NCBI RefSeq assembly: GCF_003696305.1
Contig: NZ_RFFK01000005.1
Span: 1 to 64,000, forward strand
DNA from: Pseudomonas sp. AOB-7
Lineage (GTDB): Bacteria; Pseudomonadota; Gammaproteobacteria; Pseudomonadales; Pseudomonadaceae
Length of the DNA: 64,000 nt
Reading direction: 5' to 3'
The notes beneath the pieces are model-generated. The model had not been told where the DNA came from. It was given only the letters and a program-made list of their open reading frames with translations, and did not search any database. Made by a program: the position numbers and the translations under genes. Positions 46,627-54,517 of this stretch are shown piece after piece. Each line of letters starts with the position of its first letter. Within the stretch, counting starts at the first letter, position 1.

Positions 46627-47739
46627 TCAGCCCTCGCCCGGCTCCAGCAGCCCGAGGCCGAGCGACAGTTGCAGGCGCTGGTCGAAGCGGTTGAGGTCCA
46701 GGCCGCTGAGCTCGCCGATGCGCTCCAGGCGATAGCGCAGGGTGTTGCGGTGAATGCCCAGGGCCTGGGCGCAGGTCTGCACCTGACCGTCGTGGGCGCA
46801 CCAGGCCTCCAGGGTGGCGCGCAGCGTGCCCTGGGCGTCCTGCGCCAGCACCCGGCGCAGCGGCGCCAGCCAGCCCTGCAGCAGCCAGCTGTGGCGCTGG
46901 GCGTAGAGCAGAGTCGGCAGGCGCAGTTCGTCCAGGCGCAGCAGACGCCTCTCGGGAAAGCGCGCCTGACCGTAGGCCTGCAGGTCGCGCAGCGCCAGGC
47001 TGGCCTGGCGCAGGGCCGCCAGGTCCTGCAGCGGATCGCTGAGCGCCAGCGATTGCACGCCCCACTCGCGCTCGTCGGCCTGGACCAGCCAGGCGCGGTC
47101 GTCGCGGCTGGCGCTATGGGGCCGGCACCAGAGCAGTTCGCGCCGCCCCAGCGGCGCAACCAGGTGCTCGCCCTTGCCACCCAGGGCGGCGAGCAGACGC
47201 GCCTGGCGCGGCAGCGGGTCGCCCTCCTCGCTCAACCGCAGCAGGCACATCTGCCGCGGCCAGGCGAGCTGCAGCGCCAGGCGCTCGGCCTCGACCTCGA
47301 GGCTGGCCAGGCTCTGCTGCGGATCGAGCAACTGGCGCAGCCAGGCCTCCTGCTGGTGGCGCTGCCAGTGGCGCTCGGCCTGCAGCACGCGGTGCTCGAC
47401 CAGCATCTCGGCGGCCATGCGCACCAGCTCGGCGTAGGGCCGCACGAGTTCCGGGTCGCCGGTGATGCCGAGCACGCCGATCAGCCGTTCACCATGCAGC
47501 AGCGGCAGATTGACCCCGGGTTTGACGCCGCGCAGGCAGGCGGCGGCCTGGGCGTCGATCTCCACCACGCGGCGGTTGGCCAGCACCAGCTGCGCGCCTT
47601 CGTGACGGGTGTGCAGGCGACTGGGATCGCCGCTGCCGATGATCATGCCCTGGGCATCCATCACGTTGATGTTGTGCGGCAGAATCGCCATGGCGCGGTC
47701 GACTATGTGCTGCGCCAGGGTGGAGTCGAGTTCGAGCAT
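46627..47739 (-). CDS. cdaR: CdaR-family sugar-diacid regulator
   Basis: A 370-residue regulator of the CdaR type. The N-terminal sugar-diacid recognition domain (about 4-135) has HIVDRAMAILPHNINVMDAQGMIIGSGD. The C-terminal PucR-type helix-turn-helix is at about 320-355, in CAQALGIHRNTLRYRLERIGELSG. In E. coli CdaR activates glucarate, galactarate and glycerate catabolic genes. Here it lies upstream of the permease and glycerate kinase on the same strand, so it very likely activates them. Confidence 0.92.
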   Translation of the reverse strand: MLELDSTLAQHIVDRAMAILPHNINVMDAQGMIIGSGDPSRLHTRHEGAQLVLANRRVVEIDAQAAACLRGVKPGVNLPLLHGERLIGVLGITGDPELVRPYAELVRMAAEMLVEHRVLQAERHWQRHQQEAWLRQLLDPQQSLASLEVEAERLALQLAWPRQMCLLRLSEEGDPLPRQARLLAALGGKGEHLVAPLGRRELLWCRPHSASRDDRAWLVQADEREWGVQSLALSDPLQDLAALRQASLALRDLQAYGQARFPERRLLRLDELRLPTLLYAQRHSWLLQGWLAPLRRVLAQDAQGTLRATLEAWCAHDGQVQTCAQALGIHRNTLRYRLERIGELSGLDLNRFDQRLQLSLGLGLLEPGEG

Positions 47740-47846
47740 GCGGGCGGCCTCGCGGGGAAGGCCGCCATTGTAGGCCGATCAGCGGCCCTCACGATGCGGC
47801 CATCGAGACGCAAGTGAGTCGAAACGCCATCAGGCTGCCAGGGGGC

Positions 47847-48353
47847 TTACTCCGCGCTTGGCTGCGCAACGCTCTCGACGGCCTTGTCGTCCGCTGGCGC
47901 TTTCGCCTTGGCCTGATTGCGCCGTGCTTCGGCACGTTGCCGCCTGGCCTGCTGCCTGGCATGCAGCGCCTGCGCCGCCGTCACCACGCCAGCAGGCTGA
48001 CCTTGCAGGTCCAGACGCGGCGCATTTTCCGTCATGGCAGCCCAGTAGCGACCGCCCCGGCACCAGGCGGCAATACCCAGCTTGAGCTGCTCACCGGTGA
48101 TACCGAGCAACTGCAGATGCTGCTCGGCATCCTTGAGAATGCCCTCTTTCAGCGGCACCTTGGGTGCCGGATTGACCGGGAAAGCCAAGGGGAAGTGCTT
48201 CTGCAACCTCCAGATCGCCTCGACGGTAGGATCCTGCTCGCGTGGTTTGGCTTTCGACGCCATGTGCCTTTGCGGCTTCGCGCCTGCGGTCTTTATCTGC
48301 TCTTTTTCAGCCCGTAGGCGGTCACGTAGCTCAGCTAATTGTTCAAAACCCAT
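47847..48353 (-). CDS. proQ: ProQ/FinO-domain RNA chaperone
   Basis: A 168-residue protein. A FinO/ProQ RNA-binding domain covers about 38-125, with VEAIWRLQKHFPLAFP and KVPLKEGILKDAEQHLQLLGI. It is flanked by a basic N-terminal helix and an Ala/Lys/Arg-rich disordered C-terminal tail. ProQ proteins bind structured sRNAs and mRNA 3' ends and affect their stability. It appears to be a single gene. The 250-base gap between it and the chemoreceptor gene holds no credible open frame. Confidence 0.88.
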   Translation of the reverse strand: MGFEQLAELRDRLRAEKEQIKTAGAKPQRHMASKAKPREQDPTVEAIWRLQKHFPLAFPVNPAPKVPLKEGILKDAEQHLQLLGITGEQLKLGIAAWCRGGRYWAAMTENAPRLDLQGQPAGVVTAAQALHARQQARRQRAEARRNQAKAKAPADDKAVESVAQPSAE

Positions 48354-48602
48354 CGTTCGGTTCGCATTGTCCTGGTTGGTTCGTGGCGCAAAGGTATCTT
48401 ATGTGCTCGTTTCTTACAGCCTTATTGGCGGCTGGCGTGCCCGCCGGTAGGTGATGGACAGGCCGCAGAGACTTATGGAGGGCGGTTTTCGGCCAGAAGC
48501 AGCCATCCAATGGCAACTAAAGCTCGTGCGATTCAGTTGGTGACAGCGGCTAGATCAGAAGCCAGATGAGGCGATGGGCACATAGGCGCAAGAGCCTAGC
48601 AT

Positions 48603-50366
48603 CTACGATGAGGACAGCAGGGCATTCAGGGATGCGCTCAAGCGGTCGATCCGTTCGGTGCTTTCGGTGACCAGCTGGGTGATCTCTGTTGCTGAATCGG
48701 CTGACTGCTGGGCGAGCTTGCGAACCTCATCAGCGACCACGGCGAAGCCGCGTCCTGACTCACCGGCCCTGGCCGCCTCAATGGCGGCATTCAAGGCCAA
48801 GAGGTTGGTTCTCTGGGTGATCGAGTTGATCGTTGCGATGATGTTGGCGATCTGGGTGCTCGACTCCTGTACAAGGCGCATCTCGCGATCCGTGACCAGC
48901 GAGGCATCATGCTTGGCCTGCTCGTCGATGCCGTAGCTGACCAGGCGCTGAATCCTGCCAATCGAATCGGTGATTGGGCAGACGGCCCCGCTGAATTGGA
49001 TGGTGCGCCCATCCTTGCCTGGGATCGTATAACCGCCAGCGTATTGCTCACCCTTGAGCAGTCTCGAAAAGACTTCGCTGCCCAGAATATCGCGAAGGTT
49101 GAGCTTGAGGCGCAGCAGCTCCGATGCCTGCTGGAAACCCAGGTGCTGGATCAAGTAACCGTTGGCCGAGTACATCAAGCCATCAGTTCCCCATTCAGCT
49201 ACGGCATTGGTGACGCTGATAGCTTCAAACCGCTTTTCCGACTCAAGGGACAGCTCCTTGGTTTGGGTGATATTGGCCTGAATTGAGATGTACTGCTCGA
49301 CCTCACCCGCAGCGTTGAAAATGGGATTGATCGCCAGCGAAATCCAGTAATGCTCGCCCGTTTTCCCGTAGTTCAGGATCTCGTTGTAAATGGGGCGGTT
49401 GTTACGCAGGTCATCCCTGATCTGCGCGACGGTTTCCATGTCAGTGGCCGGCCCCTGCAGGAAGTGGCCCGGCTTCTTCTCGACCACTTCACCCAGACTG
49501 TAGCCGGTGAGCTTGGTAAAGCCCTGGTTCACATACTGGATGAAGCCATCCCTGTTGGTGATGACGATGGAGTTGTCTGTCTCGTTGGCGACCAAGGAGA
49601 GCAGCTTGAACTCCTGATTACGAAGCACCTCGGCGGTGATGTCATTGGCGAACTTGATGACTCGCACAACCTCGCCATCGGAGCTGCAAATGGGGTTATA
49701 GGTGGCATGAATCCAGACAGAACGGCCACTCTTGGTGATCCTCTCGTACTCGGCTGTCTCGAAGCTGCCGGCGCGCAGCTTGTTCCAGAATTCGGCGTAA
49801 GACCTGGATGTGCGCTCGGACTCACGGACGAAAATCTGGTGCTTCTTGCCGCGAATCTCTGCCAGGGCATAGCCCATCAGGTTGAGGAAGTTCTCGTTGG
49901 CTTCGAGAATCGTGCCGTCAGGGCCGAACTCGATAACCGCCTGTGAGCGATTGATGGCCTCCATCTGCGCGCGAATGCGTGCGCCCTCGATCACCTGGGC
50001 GGTAACGTCGGTGGCAAACTTGATGATCCGCTGGACCCTGCCGCCACGAATAATCGGGGTGTAGGTCGCCTGAATCCAAACAGGTTCCCCGCTTTTGCTG
50101 AGCCGCTTGAACTCTCCAGTCTGAGGCCTGCCTGCCCGCAAATCCTGCCAAAAGGAGCGGTAGGCCGGGCTCTGGACGTAATCAGGGGTGGCAAAGATGC
50201 TGTGATGGCGGCCGCGAGCTTCGTCGAGCGAATAGCCCAACAAGTCCAGGAACTTCTGGTTGGCTCGAATTATTTTGCCGTCAAGATCGAACTCGATGAC
50301 CCCCTGCGTCTGCTCGATAGCATCCATCACATCCAAGGCAGATCTTTTACGAAATAGATTAAGCAT
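48603..50366 (-). CDS. Soluble PAS-domain methyl-accepting chemotaxis protein
   Basis: A 587-residue cytoplasmic receptor with no membrane segment. Four PAS-like domains lie at about 12-122, 134-245, 255-370 and 380-480, followed by a short signalling domain. The receptor hairpin tip is present ([20 protein letters not shown] near 514-533, then [14 protein letters not shown]). The third PAS domain looks like a LOV domain (HFLQGPATD at 301-309), but the flavin-reactive Cys position is Gly300. The signalling region is only about 95 residues, shorter than in transmembrane receptors. It resembles Aer/BdlA-type cytoplasmic receptors for redox or energy taxis. Confidence 0.88.
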   Translation of the reverse strand: MLNLFRKRSALDVMDAIEQTQGVIEFDLDGKIIRANQKFLDLLGYSLDEARGRHHSIFATPDYVQSPAYRSFWQDLRAGRPQTGEFKRLSKSGEPVWIQATYTPIIRGGRVQRIIKFATDVTAQVIEGARIRAQMEAINRSQAVIEFGPDGTILEANENFLNLMGYALAEIRGKKHQIFVRESERTSRSYAEFWNKLRAGSFETAEYERITKSGRSVWIHATYNPICSSDGEVVRVIKFANDITAEVLRNQEFKLLSLVANETDNSIVITNRDGFIQYVNQGFTKLTGYSLGEVVEKKPGHFLQGPATDMETVAQIRDDLRNNRPIYNEILNYGKTGEHYWISLAINPIFNAAGEVEQYISIQANITQTKELSLESEKRFEAISVTNAVAEWGTDGLMYSANGYLIQHLGFQQASELLRLKLNLRDILGSEVFSRLLKGEQYAGGYTIPGKDGRTIQFSGAVCPITDSIGRIQRLVSYGIDEQAKHDASLVTDREMRLVQESSTQIANIIATINSITQRTNLLALNAAIEAARAGESGRGFAVVADEVRKLAQQSADSATEITQLVTESTERIDRLSASLNALLSSS

Positions 50367-50700
50367 CTAGGTTCCTGGCCATCCGGATAATTCTGCTTTT
50401 TGTTTAACGGCAAGCCGGGGCGAATTTAAGCCCCGCATGCCACGTCTAGATGCTCTCGTCGGCGGTGCTTGGTTGAGGGGCTGCCGAGCGCGCGAGCCAT
50501 CAGTCGATGACTATCGCCATCGCCCCTGCCAGTCCTCGGGCGTCGTTAACCGGCCAAGTGCGGACGGCCGCGAGGGGAAGATAAATCGCTCCCCTTTGTA
50601 TATAAATTCGTTACTTCTTCAGCCCTGCACCCATTATCAATTTGGCTTGAGGTTCATTCTTGCCTCAAAATCAATAAATCGCTCTCTCCATTTGCGACCA

Positions 50701-50859
50701 TCATATTAACGAGGCGATCGCCCTGTATTTGCTTGCCTGATCAGCGCCATGACAGACCAGAGTGAGGTTGCCCCCCAGTGCCTGCTTGAGCTCATCAGAA
50801 AAATTCTCAACACAACACAGGGCATACTGATCGACCTGTTTGAAGGTGACGCCATCCAT
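50701..50859 (-). CDS. Possible small protein in an AT-rich gap
   Basis: A 52-codon frame starts at ATG 50859 behind AGGAAG and ends at TGA 50701. The product (TFKQVDQYALCCVENFSDELKQ... ending KYRAIASLI) has ordinary amino-acid composition and looks like part of a folded alpha/beta protein, but I recognise no family. An overlapping 43-codon frame runs on the plus strand (50749-50880). It could be a remnant of a larger gene. Not included in usual minimum lengths. Confidence 0.35.
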   Translation of the reverse strand: MDGVTFKQVDQYALCCVENFSDELKQALGGNLTLVCHGADQASKYRAIASLI

Positions 50860-51266
50860 AACACTTCCTACAAGAGCTGAAACTGCAGCGTCCTCGCGCG
50901 GTTACTACGAAAATTCAATGGTCCTTTCATGCGCCAGAGTAGGTACCAGCTGGGCTAAGGCTGGCGTATACCGACATGAGTCAGGAAACTCACGATAGCG
51001 GCACTATGCTAGCCTGGCTGAAAACTAGCGTGATCGAGGGGATAGGTAAACAAAAAATAGAGTCTTGCTTGACAGGGCTTCTGGGGCTGAAGACGGGAAA
51101 AGAGATGGCTATATTTCTTTACTCTCAACGTCCGCTCTTGGACGAAGCAGCCATCCCCAAAACAACCTCAAAGCATCCCGCCCCAAGGCGAGCGGGTTGC
51201 TATTCAGAAGGCGCTTAAGAAACCTGAAAGCCATTGCCCGGCGCGCGCACCATACGGGCCCGCCTA
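50860..51266. other. Intergenic region without a supported gene
   Basis: This AT-richer stretch, with the adjoining 50367-50700, separates the chemoreceptor from pdxH. An 80-codon plus-strand frame from 50976 has no ribosome binding site and ends in low-complexity residues, so I do not call it. The short string GAAGCAGCCATCC occurs here (51148-51160) and again near 48497, between other genes, which may mark a small dispersed repeat. I see no promoter of high quality. Confidence 0.5.
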
Positions 51267-51914
51267 TCAGGGCGCCAGGCGCTCGCGCAGCCAACCCTCG
51301 CCCTGCAGGCGGTAGTTGAGGCGGTCGTGCAGGCGGCTCGGGCGGCCCTGCCAGAACTCGATGCGCTCGGGCAGCAGGCGGTAGCCGCCCCAGTACGGCG
51401 GGCAGTGCGGCGCTTGGTCATGAAACCGCCGCTCGGTCTCGGCCAGCAGCCCTTCGAGTTCGTCGCGCCCGGCGATCACCCGGCTCTGCGGCGAGGCCCA
51501 GGCGCCGATGCGGCTGCCCAGCGGACGGACCCGGTAGTAGGCGTCGGACTCGCCGGGGGTGACCCGTTCCACCCGCCCTTCAATGCGCACCTGGCGCTCC
51601 AGGCTGGGCCAGAAGAAGGTCATCGCGGCGAACGGACGCGCCGCCAGCTGGCGCCCCTTGGCGCTGTCGTAGTTGCTGAAGAAGGTGAAGCCGCGCTCGT
51701 CGAGGCCCTTGAGCAGCAGCACCCGGCAGTGCGGGCGGCCCTCCTCGTCCACCGTGGCCAGGGTCATGGCATTGGGTTCGACCGGCAGTTGCTCGGTCTT
51801 CACCGCCTCGGCGAACCATTGGTGGAACAGGGCGAAGGGTTCCAGCGGGGCCTGGGCTTCGCTCAGGCCGTCGCGGGTGTAGTCGCGGCGCATATCGGCC
51901 AGCGTCTGGGTCAT
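51267..51914 (-). CDS. pdxH: Pyridoxamine/pyridoxine 5'-phosphate oxidase
   Basis: A 215-residue FMN enzyme that oxidises pyridoxine or pyridoxamine 5'-phosphate to pyridoxal 5'-phosphate. The FMN-binding [24 protein letters not shown] and the C-terminal signature [16 protein letters not shown] are present, and length is typical. It completes the pathway begun by PdxJ (8.0-8.7 kb). It lies 34 bases after the OmpA-like lipoprotein gene on the same strand. Confidence 0.95.
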   Translation of the reverse strand: MTQTLADMRRDYTRDGLSEAQAPLEPFALFHQWFAEAVKTEQLPVEPNAMTLATVDEEGRPHCRVLLLKGLDERGFTFFSNYDSAKGRQLAARPFAAMTFFWPSLERQVRIEGRVERVTPGESDAYYRVRPLGSRIGAWASPQSRVIAGRDELEGLLAETERRFHDQAPHCPPYWGGYRLLPERIEFWQGRPSRLHDRLNYRLQGEGWLRERLAP

Positions 51915-51948
51915 GGCAGTTCCTCACGATGGGGAAATGCCACCAAGC

Positions 51949-52602
51949 TTACTCCGACTTGCTGCTTTTTCCTTGATCTACGGCAGCCACCTTGGGTCCG
52001 GCGGCGGGGTCTGCCTTGGCCGGCCGGCTGTACTTGGCGATCAGCCCGTGCATGGTGTCGCGCGAGGTCAGGAGGATTTCCACGCGGCGGTTGAGGGCAC
52101 GGCCGGCGGCGCTGTCGTTGGCCGCACGCGGCGCATCGGAACCGAGGCCCAGCACCTGCAGGCGGTTCTGCTTGAGGCCGCTCAGGCGGAAGATCGAGGT
52201 CACGGCGCGCGCACGCTGGTCGCTCAGCTCGCGGTTGCGGCTGGCATCGCCGCTGCTGTCGGCATGCCCAAGCACCACCACCGCGACGTCTTCGTCGGCT
52301 TCCAGCAGCTTGGCCACGCGGGTGATCGGGCCGAGGCTGACCGGCAACAGCATGTGCGGACGATCCGGGTTGAACGAGCCCTGCACCGGGGCGGTGACCA
52401 CCAGCAGGTTCTCGCGCCGTTCGAACTCGAAGTGGCTGCCCTTGACCGCCTCGCGCAAGCGCGGCTCGTACTCGTCGAGCCAGGCGCGGGTCACCTGCGG
52501 CGGCGGCATGACCGCCGCTTTGGCGACTTCCTTCTTTTCCGAGCCGGCGCAGCCGGCGATCAGCAGGCAGCAGGTGAAAGCGAAGATCTTATTGGCGCGC
52601 AT
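51949..52602 (-). CDS. OmpA-family peptidoglycan-binding lipoprotein
   Basis: A 217-residue lipoprotein with lipobox IAGC (Cys18). A short domain follows (LDEYEPRLREAVKGSHFEFERRENLLVV), then a C-terminal OmpA-like domain (about 90-180) with VVVLGHADSSGDASRNRELSDQRA and ALNRRVEILL. These signatures bind diaminopimelate in peptidoglycan. It should tether the outer membrane to the wall. It sits directly upstream of pdxH and may share its transcript. Confidence 0.87.
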   Translation of the reverse strand: MRANKIFAFTCCLLIAGCAGSEKKEVAKAAVMPPPQVTRAWLDEYEPRLREAVKGSHFEFERRENLLVVTAPVQGSFNPDRPHMLLPVSLGPITRVAKLLEADEDVAVVVLGHADSSGDASRNRELSDQRARAVTSIFRLSGLKQNRLQVLGLGSDAPRAANDSAAGRALNRRVEILLTSRDTMHGLIAKYSRPAKADPAAGPKVAAVDQGKSSKSE

Positions 52603-52674
52603 GAAGCCCCCAGGTTCTAACAGTCAAAGCGGATTAATTCACAACTTATGTTGCCGGGCAGTGTAGACCGGCCG

Positions 52675-53820
52675 TTACAGGCATTGCGCCAACTCGCGCG
52701 CAAGTTTCTGCGCACGCGGGTCCATCAAGACGAACGGTCCCAGATTGTTGGTGACGAAGCCGAATGCCACGTCGCGCTCCGGGTCGGCGAAACCGCTGGA
52801 GCCGCCCGCGCCGGGATGGCCGAAGGCGTAGGGCCCCATGCCGTAGGTGGCGTTGCCCAGTTGGGCCTGGTCGAGCATGCAGCCGAGGCCGAAGCGGGTA
52901 CTGGTGAGCAGCGTGCGGTCCTCGCCGACACAGTGCTCACGGGTCATTTCTCCGAGCAGCTCGCCATCGAGCAGGCTGCCGTCGAGCAAGCCGGCGTAGA
53001 AGCCGGCCAGGCTGCGCGCGTTGCCGTGGCCATTGGCCGCCGGCTGCTGCATGCGCCGCCACTCGGGCTTGTTGGTGCTGGTCATGATCGACGGCGGGTT
53101 GGTGAAGGCGCGCGTGCTCAGCGCCGTCGGTTCGCTCATCATCACCTTGAGCAGGCGCTGCGCCGCTGCATCGCCGAGGTTGCCCTTGCCGCGGGCGATA
53201 TGGGCGACGCGATCGAATTCGCTGTCAGCCAGGCCGACATGAAAATCCAGCCCCAGCGGGCGGGCGATGCGCGCGGCGATGCTGTCGCCGGGCCCGCGCC
53301 CTTCGACGCGGCGGATCAGCTCGCCGATCAGCCAGCCATAGGTAATGGGTGCGTAGCCATGGCCCTCGCCCAGCGGCCACCAGGGTTCTTCGGCGGCCAG
53401 CGCGGCGGTCATGGTCGGCCAGTCGTACAGCGCTTCGGCCGGCAGCATCTGATGCAGCGCCGGCAGGCCGGCCTGATGGCAGAGCAGGTGGCGCAGGGTG
53501 ATGCGCTGTTTGCCGGCGGCGGCGAACTCGGGCCAGTAACGCGCCACCGGCGCGTCCAGCTCCAGCTTGCCCTCGCCGACCAGCTGCAGGGCGACCACGG
53601 CGGCGAAGGGTTTGGTGCAGGAGAACAGGTTGGCGATGGTGTCGCTGTGCCAGGCCTGCTGGCCGTCCTTGTCCATCACCCCAGCCCAAAGGTCCACCAC
53701 GGTCTCGCCGCCGATCTGCACGCAGAGCGCGGCGCCGCGCTCCTGCGGGTCGTCGAAGAGCGCGGCGAAGGCGTCCTTGAGCGGCTCGAACCTGAGGTCG
53801 AAGTAGCCTTGAATCTGCAC
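52675..53820 (-). CDS. Serine hydrolase of the class C beta-lactamase/esterase EstB family
   Basis: A 381-residue serine hydrolase. The SxxK motif (SCTK, Ser67-Lys70) in NLFSCTKPFAAVVALQ is the nucleophile and base. A Tyr near 156 in GHGYAPITYGWL replaces the beta-lactamase YxN. GHPGAGGSSGFADPE near the C-terminus fills the third-motif role. Proteins of this group are usually esterases, not drug-hydrolysing enzymes. The start is GTG 53820 behind AAGGA; the longer frame would add an unlikely Arg/Cys-rich extension. No signal peptide is visible. Confidence 0.85.
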   Translation of the reverse strand: MQIQGYFDLRFEPLKDAFAALFDDPQERGAALCVQIGGETVVDLWAGVMDKDGQQAWHSDTIANLFSCTKPFAAVVALQLVGEGKLELDAPVARYWPEFAAAGKQRITLRHLLCHQAGLPALHQMLPAEALYDWPTMTAALAAEEPWWPLGEGHGYAPITYGWLIGELIRRVEGRGPGDSIAARIARPLGLDFHVGLADSEFDRVAHIARGKGNLGDAAAQRLLKVMMSEPTALSTRAFTNPPSIMTSTNKPEWRRMQQPAANGHGNARSLAGFYAGLLDGSLLDGELLGEMTREHCVGEDRTLLTSTRFGLGCMLDQAQLGNATYGMGPYAFGHPGAGGSSGFADPERDVAFGFVTNNLGPFVLMDPRAQKLARELAQCL

Positions 53821-53926
53821 GAAAAATCCTTGCTGGCGGAAAGCGCGTAATGGTGCCACGCCCAGCGCGAGGATGCAGCAGCACCTGGCGCGGTTCTCGA
53901 CCACCGGCCGCCTGGCTGGCGGCGGA

Positions 53927-54406
53927 CTATTCCTCGACCGGCGGCTCGTTCACCTCGTCGCGCGCCGCCTGGCGGTCGACCGCGGTTTGCAGCCCCAAGG
54001 CGGCGGCAACGGAGGCTGCGGTGGTAGAGACCACGCCCATCGCCTTGGCCAGCCCCGAAGTCTCGTCGGAGCGAGCCGCCGCCGAGGTGGTGCTACCCCG
54101 ATTGTCACCGCGACTGGTCAGGCCTTTGCCATTATTGGCGCCATCGGCCTGGCCGCTGCGCCCCACTCCGCCGCCCAGGCCCATGCCGCCGTCACCACGA
54201 CCGGCACCGTCGCCGCCACGACCACCACCGTCACCACCACGGCCACCGCCACCCTCGCCGCCGCGACCGCCACCACCGGCTCCACCGCCGCCGCCCTCTC
54301 TCGCCTCGGCGGAGTCCACGAGCAAACTACCCGGCGGCGCGCTCAGCGCCGCCATCATCAGCGCGCAAGCACCAGCTGCCAGCAACTTGGTCATTCTTGT
54401 AGCCAT
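53927..54406 (-). CDS. Exported glycine-rich protein
   Basis: A 159-residue protein with a signal peptide (about 1-35, ending DSAEA-RE). A 50-residue Gly-rich segment follows, with repeats of GGRGGDGG and GGEGG. A low-complexity linker of Ser, Thr and Asn comes next, then a helical C-terminus (GLAKAMGVVSTTAASVAAALGLQTAVDRQ). A GGGAGAGCATC-type leader with GGGAGAG precedes ATG 54406. No family is recognised; a structural or surface role is a guess. Repeated GGN codons suggest it has grown by slippage. Confidence 0.75.
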   Translation of the reverse strand: MATRMTKLLAAGACALMMAALSAPPGSLLVDSAEAREGGGGGAGGGGRGGEGGGGRGGDGGGRGGDGAGRGDGGMGLGGGVGRSGQADGANNGKGLTSRGDNRGSTTSAAARSDETSGLAKAMGVVSTTAASVAAALGLQTAVDRQAARDEVNEPPVEE

Positions 54407-54517
54407 GATGCTCTCCCGTCAGAGGATGATCGCCGCCGCGGAGTACGAGGCGCGGACAGTCGTTCGAGTGGCGTTTCAGCCCCAAGGTTCTGCCACCCGG
54501 ACGAGCGGCGCCGTCAT

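Noticed and set aside
48339..48569. A 76-codon frame between proQ and the chemoreceptor
   Set aside because: It overlaps the proQ promoter side, has no ribosome binding site and encodes Arg/Ala-rich sequence without features.
50976..51218. An 80-codon plus-strand frame upstream of pdxH
   Set aside because: There is no ribosome binding site, no recognisable fold, and the C-terminus is a Pro/Arg-rich stretch.
53927..54406. Gly-rich protein as a PE-PGRS-like or phage tail protein
   Set aside because: It has a signal peptide, is short, and there are no phage or mycobacterial neighbours.
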